Program-made: the position numbers and the translations under genes
DNA from: Bacteroidia bacterium
GTDB lineage: Bacteria > Bacteroidota > Bacteroidia > SpSt-205
Length of the DNA: 7,897 nucleotides
Reading direction: 5' to 3'
NCBI GenBank assembly: GCA_025060275.1
Contig: JANXCJ010000088.1
Coordinates: forward strand, 1 to 7,897
In this document: piece by piece, positions 6,351 to 7,897 of the stretch
How positions within the stretch are numbered: position 1 is the first letter of the stretch
How the letters are laid out: every line of letters starts with the position of its first letter
The notes under the pieces: generated by a model
Seen by the model: the letters and a program-made list of their open reading frames with translations, nothing else
Database searches by the model: none
What the model was told of the DNA's origin: nothing

Positions 6351-7897
6351 ATGCGTTTATGGGTGGCAGGAGGGCTACTTCTTTTAGGATGGGCGCGCCA
6401 CAGGGGCACTTTCGTAGAAAATAAAGGACAAGTATATCCTGAGGCAAGATATGAAGCCGTGTGGAGAAATCACCGAATATACCTGACACCCACAGGATTA
6501 GCAATATTACTGGTAGATGACAAAGGCTTTCATGAAGCACACTGGAATAGATGGGGCGACCCAAAACCCGTAAAAGCCCACTTTTTTCGCATTCACTGGA
6601 TTCAAGGGAGAAGTATAGAGCCCCAGGGAGAAAGCCCAGAACCAACCCGATATAATTTCTTCCAGGGTACCTGGCGTGCCACAAACGCTCAAGGATTCCA
6701 TGAAGTATGGTATAGAGGGGTATATCCAGGGGTAGATGTACGTTTTCGCCTAACAGAAGAGGGGCTCAAGTGGGATTGGCTCGTCAGCTCTGCTGAGGCA
6801 CTTGCTGCCATACGTCTTTGGTATGAAGGGGTAAGCATCTCAGCAGAAGGAGACAGTCTCCGCATAGAGACAGGGGTAGGCACCTTCATAGAAAAGCTCC
6901 CTCGGGTCTATCTTCAGGGCTCTAACCAAAGCCTCAAAGCCCGCTACCGGATAGAGGGAAAGTACGTTTCCTACGAACTCTTAGAGAAAGCTGAAGGAAA
7001 GTTGGTAGTGGACCCCGTCGTAGTTTTTTCTACCTTCTCTGGCTCTTACTCTGATAACTGGGGCTTTACAGCTACATATGATCTACAGGGAAATGCCTTC
7101 GGAGGGGGTAACGTGAACGACATGGTATGGAATGCCAATCCCGGTGGCATGTACTTTCCTGTAACGCCCGGGGTAGTTCAGGGTACTTTCGGAGGAGGGG
7201 TGAATTACTCTACTAACACGCCCATTTTTTGGGGCACAGACATAGCTTTATGGAAAGCAAATCCCACAGGTACAACTATCCTTTGGGCTACTTATCTAGG
7301 TGGATCAGACAATGAACAGCCGCACAGCCTTGTTACCGATGCTCAGGGGAATCTCTATCTGATGGGTGCTAGTCGTTCATCTAATTACCCTACCTCTCCC
7401 AATGCCTACCAACCCACCTACCATGGGAACATAGATATCGTGATAAGCTGCATTAGTGCAAATGGAGACCAGCTTCTCGGGAGTACTTACTTAGGAGGGT
7501 CAGGAGAAGATGGACTCAATAGTAGGCTATTTCCTCTCTACTACTTCTATGCAGATGATGGGAGAGGTGAAATTATTTTGGGTGATACCGCATGTTACGT
7601 TATTTCCTCTACTCGTTCCACAGACTTCCCCACTACACCTAATGCTTACCAAAAAATACTCAGAGGAGGTATGGACGCAGTGATCTGTAAGCTTTCTTTA
7701 GACCTCAGGCAGCTTTATGCAAGCACTTTCTTGGGCGGGACTAATGCAGATGCGGGATACTCTATTCGCGTGGGGCTGGGTGAGATAGTATACGCAGCAG
7801 GAGGGACAAATAGTACCAATTTTCCCACTACTGCTCGCAGTTATCAAACAACTTATCAAGGCGGCAGAGCCGATGGCTGGATAGCGCTCTTAGACCC
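6351..7897 (+). CDS. Secreted DUF7948/SBBP beta-propeller repeat protein, 3' end outside the window
   Basis: At least 515 codons are open to the right edge with no stop. The ATG at 6351 follows an in-frame TGA at 6345. It opens a short signal peptide (residues 1-15, MRLWVAGGLLLLGWA). Mature sequence begins near FVENKGQ (21-27), the hallmark opening of the DUF7948 domain. That domain runs to about residue 223 and includes YPGVDVRF (125-132), a KWDWLV stretch and the closing VVDPVV. After it come SBBP-type beta-propeller repeats with TYLGGS, NFPTT and AYQ signatures. In Bacteroidota such proteins are large cell-surface or secreted proteins, often ending in PKD domains and a type IX secretion sorting domain; that end cannot be seen here. 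Binding target and function are unknown. The gene diverges from lysS across 65 bp. Confidence 0.88.
   Translation, partial: MRLWVAGGLLLLGWARHRGTFVENKGQVYPEARYEAVWRNHRIYLTPTGLAILLVDDKGFHEAHWNRWGDPKPVKAHFFRIHWIQGRSIEPQGESPEPTRYNFFQGTWRATNAQGFHEVWYRGVYPGVDVRFRLTEEGLKWDWLVSSAEALAAIRLWYEGVSISAEGDSLRIETGVGTFIEKLPRVYLQGSNQSLKARYRIEGKYVSYELLEKAEGKLVVDPVVVFSTFSGSYSDNWGFTATYDLQGNAFGGGNVNDMVWNANPGGMYFPVTPGVVQGTFGGGVNYSTNTPIFWGTDIALWKANPTGTTILWATYLGGSDNEQPHSLVTDAQGNLYLMGASRSSNYPTSPNAYQPTYHGNIDIVISCISANGDQLLGSTYLGGSGEDGLNSRLFPLYYFYADDGRGEIILGDTACYVISSTRSTDFPTTPNAYQKILRGGMDAVICKLSLDLRQLYASTFLGGTNADAGYSIRVGLGEIVYAAGGTNSTNFPTTARSYQTTYQGGRADGWIALLD
7026..7897 (+). repeat. SBBP repeat array within the secreted protein
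   Basis: Four degenerate copies are visible. The TYLGG-like landmark falls at about 7032 (TFSGS), 7290 (TYLGGS), 7485 (TYLGGS) and 7725 (TFLGGT). Unit lengths are therefore 86, 65 and 80 residues, with the fourth cut by the edge. The last three units also carry NYPTSPNAYQ, DFPTTPNAYQ and NFPTTARSYQ, then Gly-rich turns and an Asp before a hydrophobic strand (IDIVIS, MDAVIC, ADGWIA). The repeats are protein-level and diverged, not a DNA tandem array. Confidence 0.8.

Noticed and set aside
6286..6684. N-terminal extension of lysS by 133 codons
   Set aside because: The frame is open, but the extra sequence resembles no domain, would cross the lysS promoter, and lies opposite the well-supported signal peptide and DUF7948 coding region.

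Overview
The window looks like ordinary chromosomal DNA from a member of the Bacteroidota, at a mid-range GC content. Four things point there. The lysyl-tRNA synthetase has the phylum's wording around motif 2. The last gene has the signal peptide, FVENKGQ start and beta-propeller repeats of large secreted Bacteroidota proteins. The small membrane protein is a Pmp3/YqaE domain with an exported N-terminal extension. All three intergenic starts carry exact matches to the Bacteroidota promoter -7 box TAnnTTTG, and there are no clear Shine-Dalgarno sites. I cannot name a genus.

Layout. Positions 2-4246 (+) are a tightly packed unit of three overlapping genes: the 3' part of murD (peptidoglycan precursor synthesis), a small, very basic CHAD-domain protein (family linked to polyphosphate binding), and a 987-residue exported protein built of tetratricopeptide repeats. 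Overlaps of 17 and 34 bp imply co-transcription and probably translational coupling. A 134-bp gap with a good promoter leads to the 122-residue YqaE/Pmp3-type membrane protein (4381-4749, +). It converges on lysS (4807-6285, -), with a strong hairpin terminator between them. lysS diverges across 65 bp from a large secreted DUF7948/SBBP-repeat protein (6351 to the window end, +, incomplete). The two promoters in that gap lie back to back, with their -7 boxes almost touching the start codons.

How the genes fit together. The first three genes suggest an envelope-related operon (wall precursor ligase, polyanion-binding protein, periplasmic scaffold), but only MurD has an assured function. The remaining genes look like independent units: a membrane protein, a housekeeping synthetase and a secreted protein probably exported by the type IX system.

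I found no CRISPR array, insertion sequence, RNA gene, phage gene or recognisable defence system. Nothing here is convincing as an undescribed system. The points most worth a second look are the murD-CHAD-TPR operon and the apparently leaderless divergent promoters.
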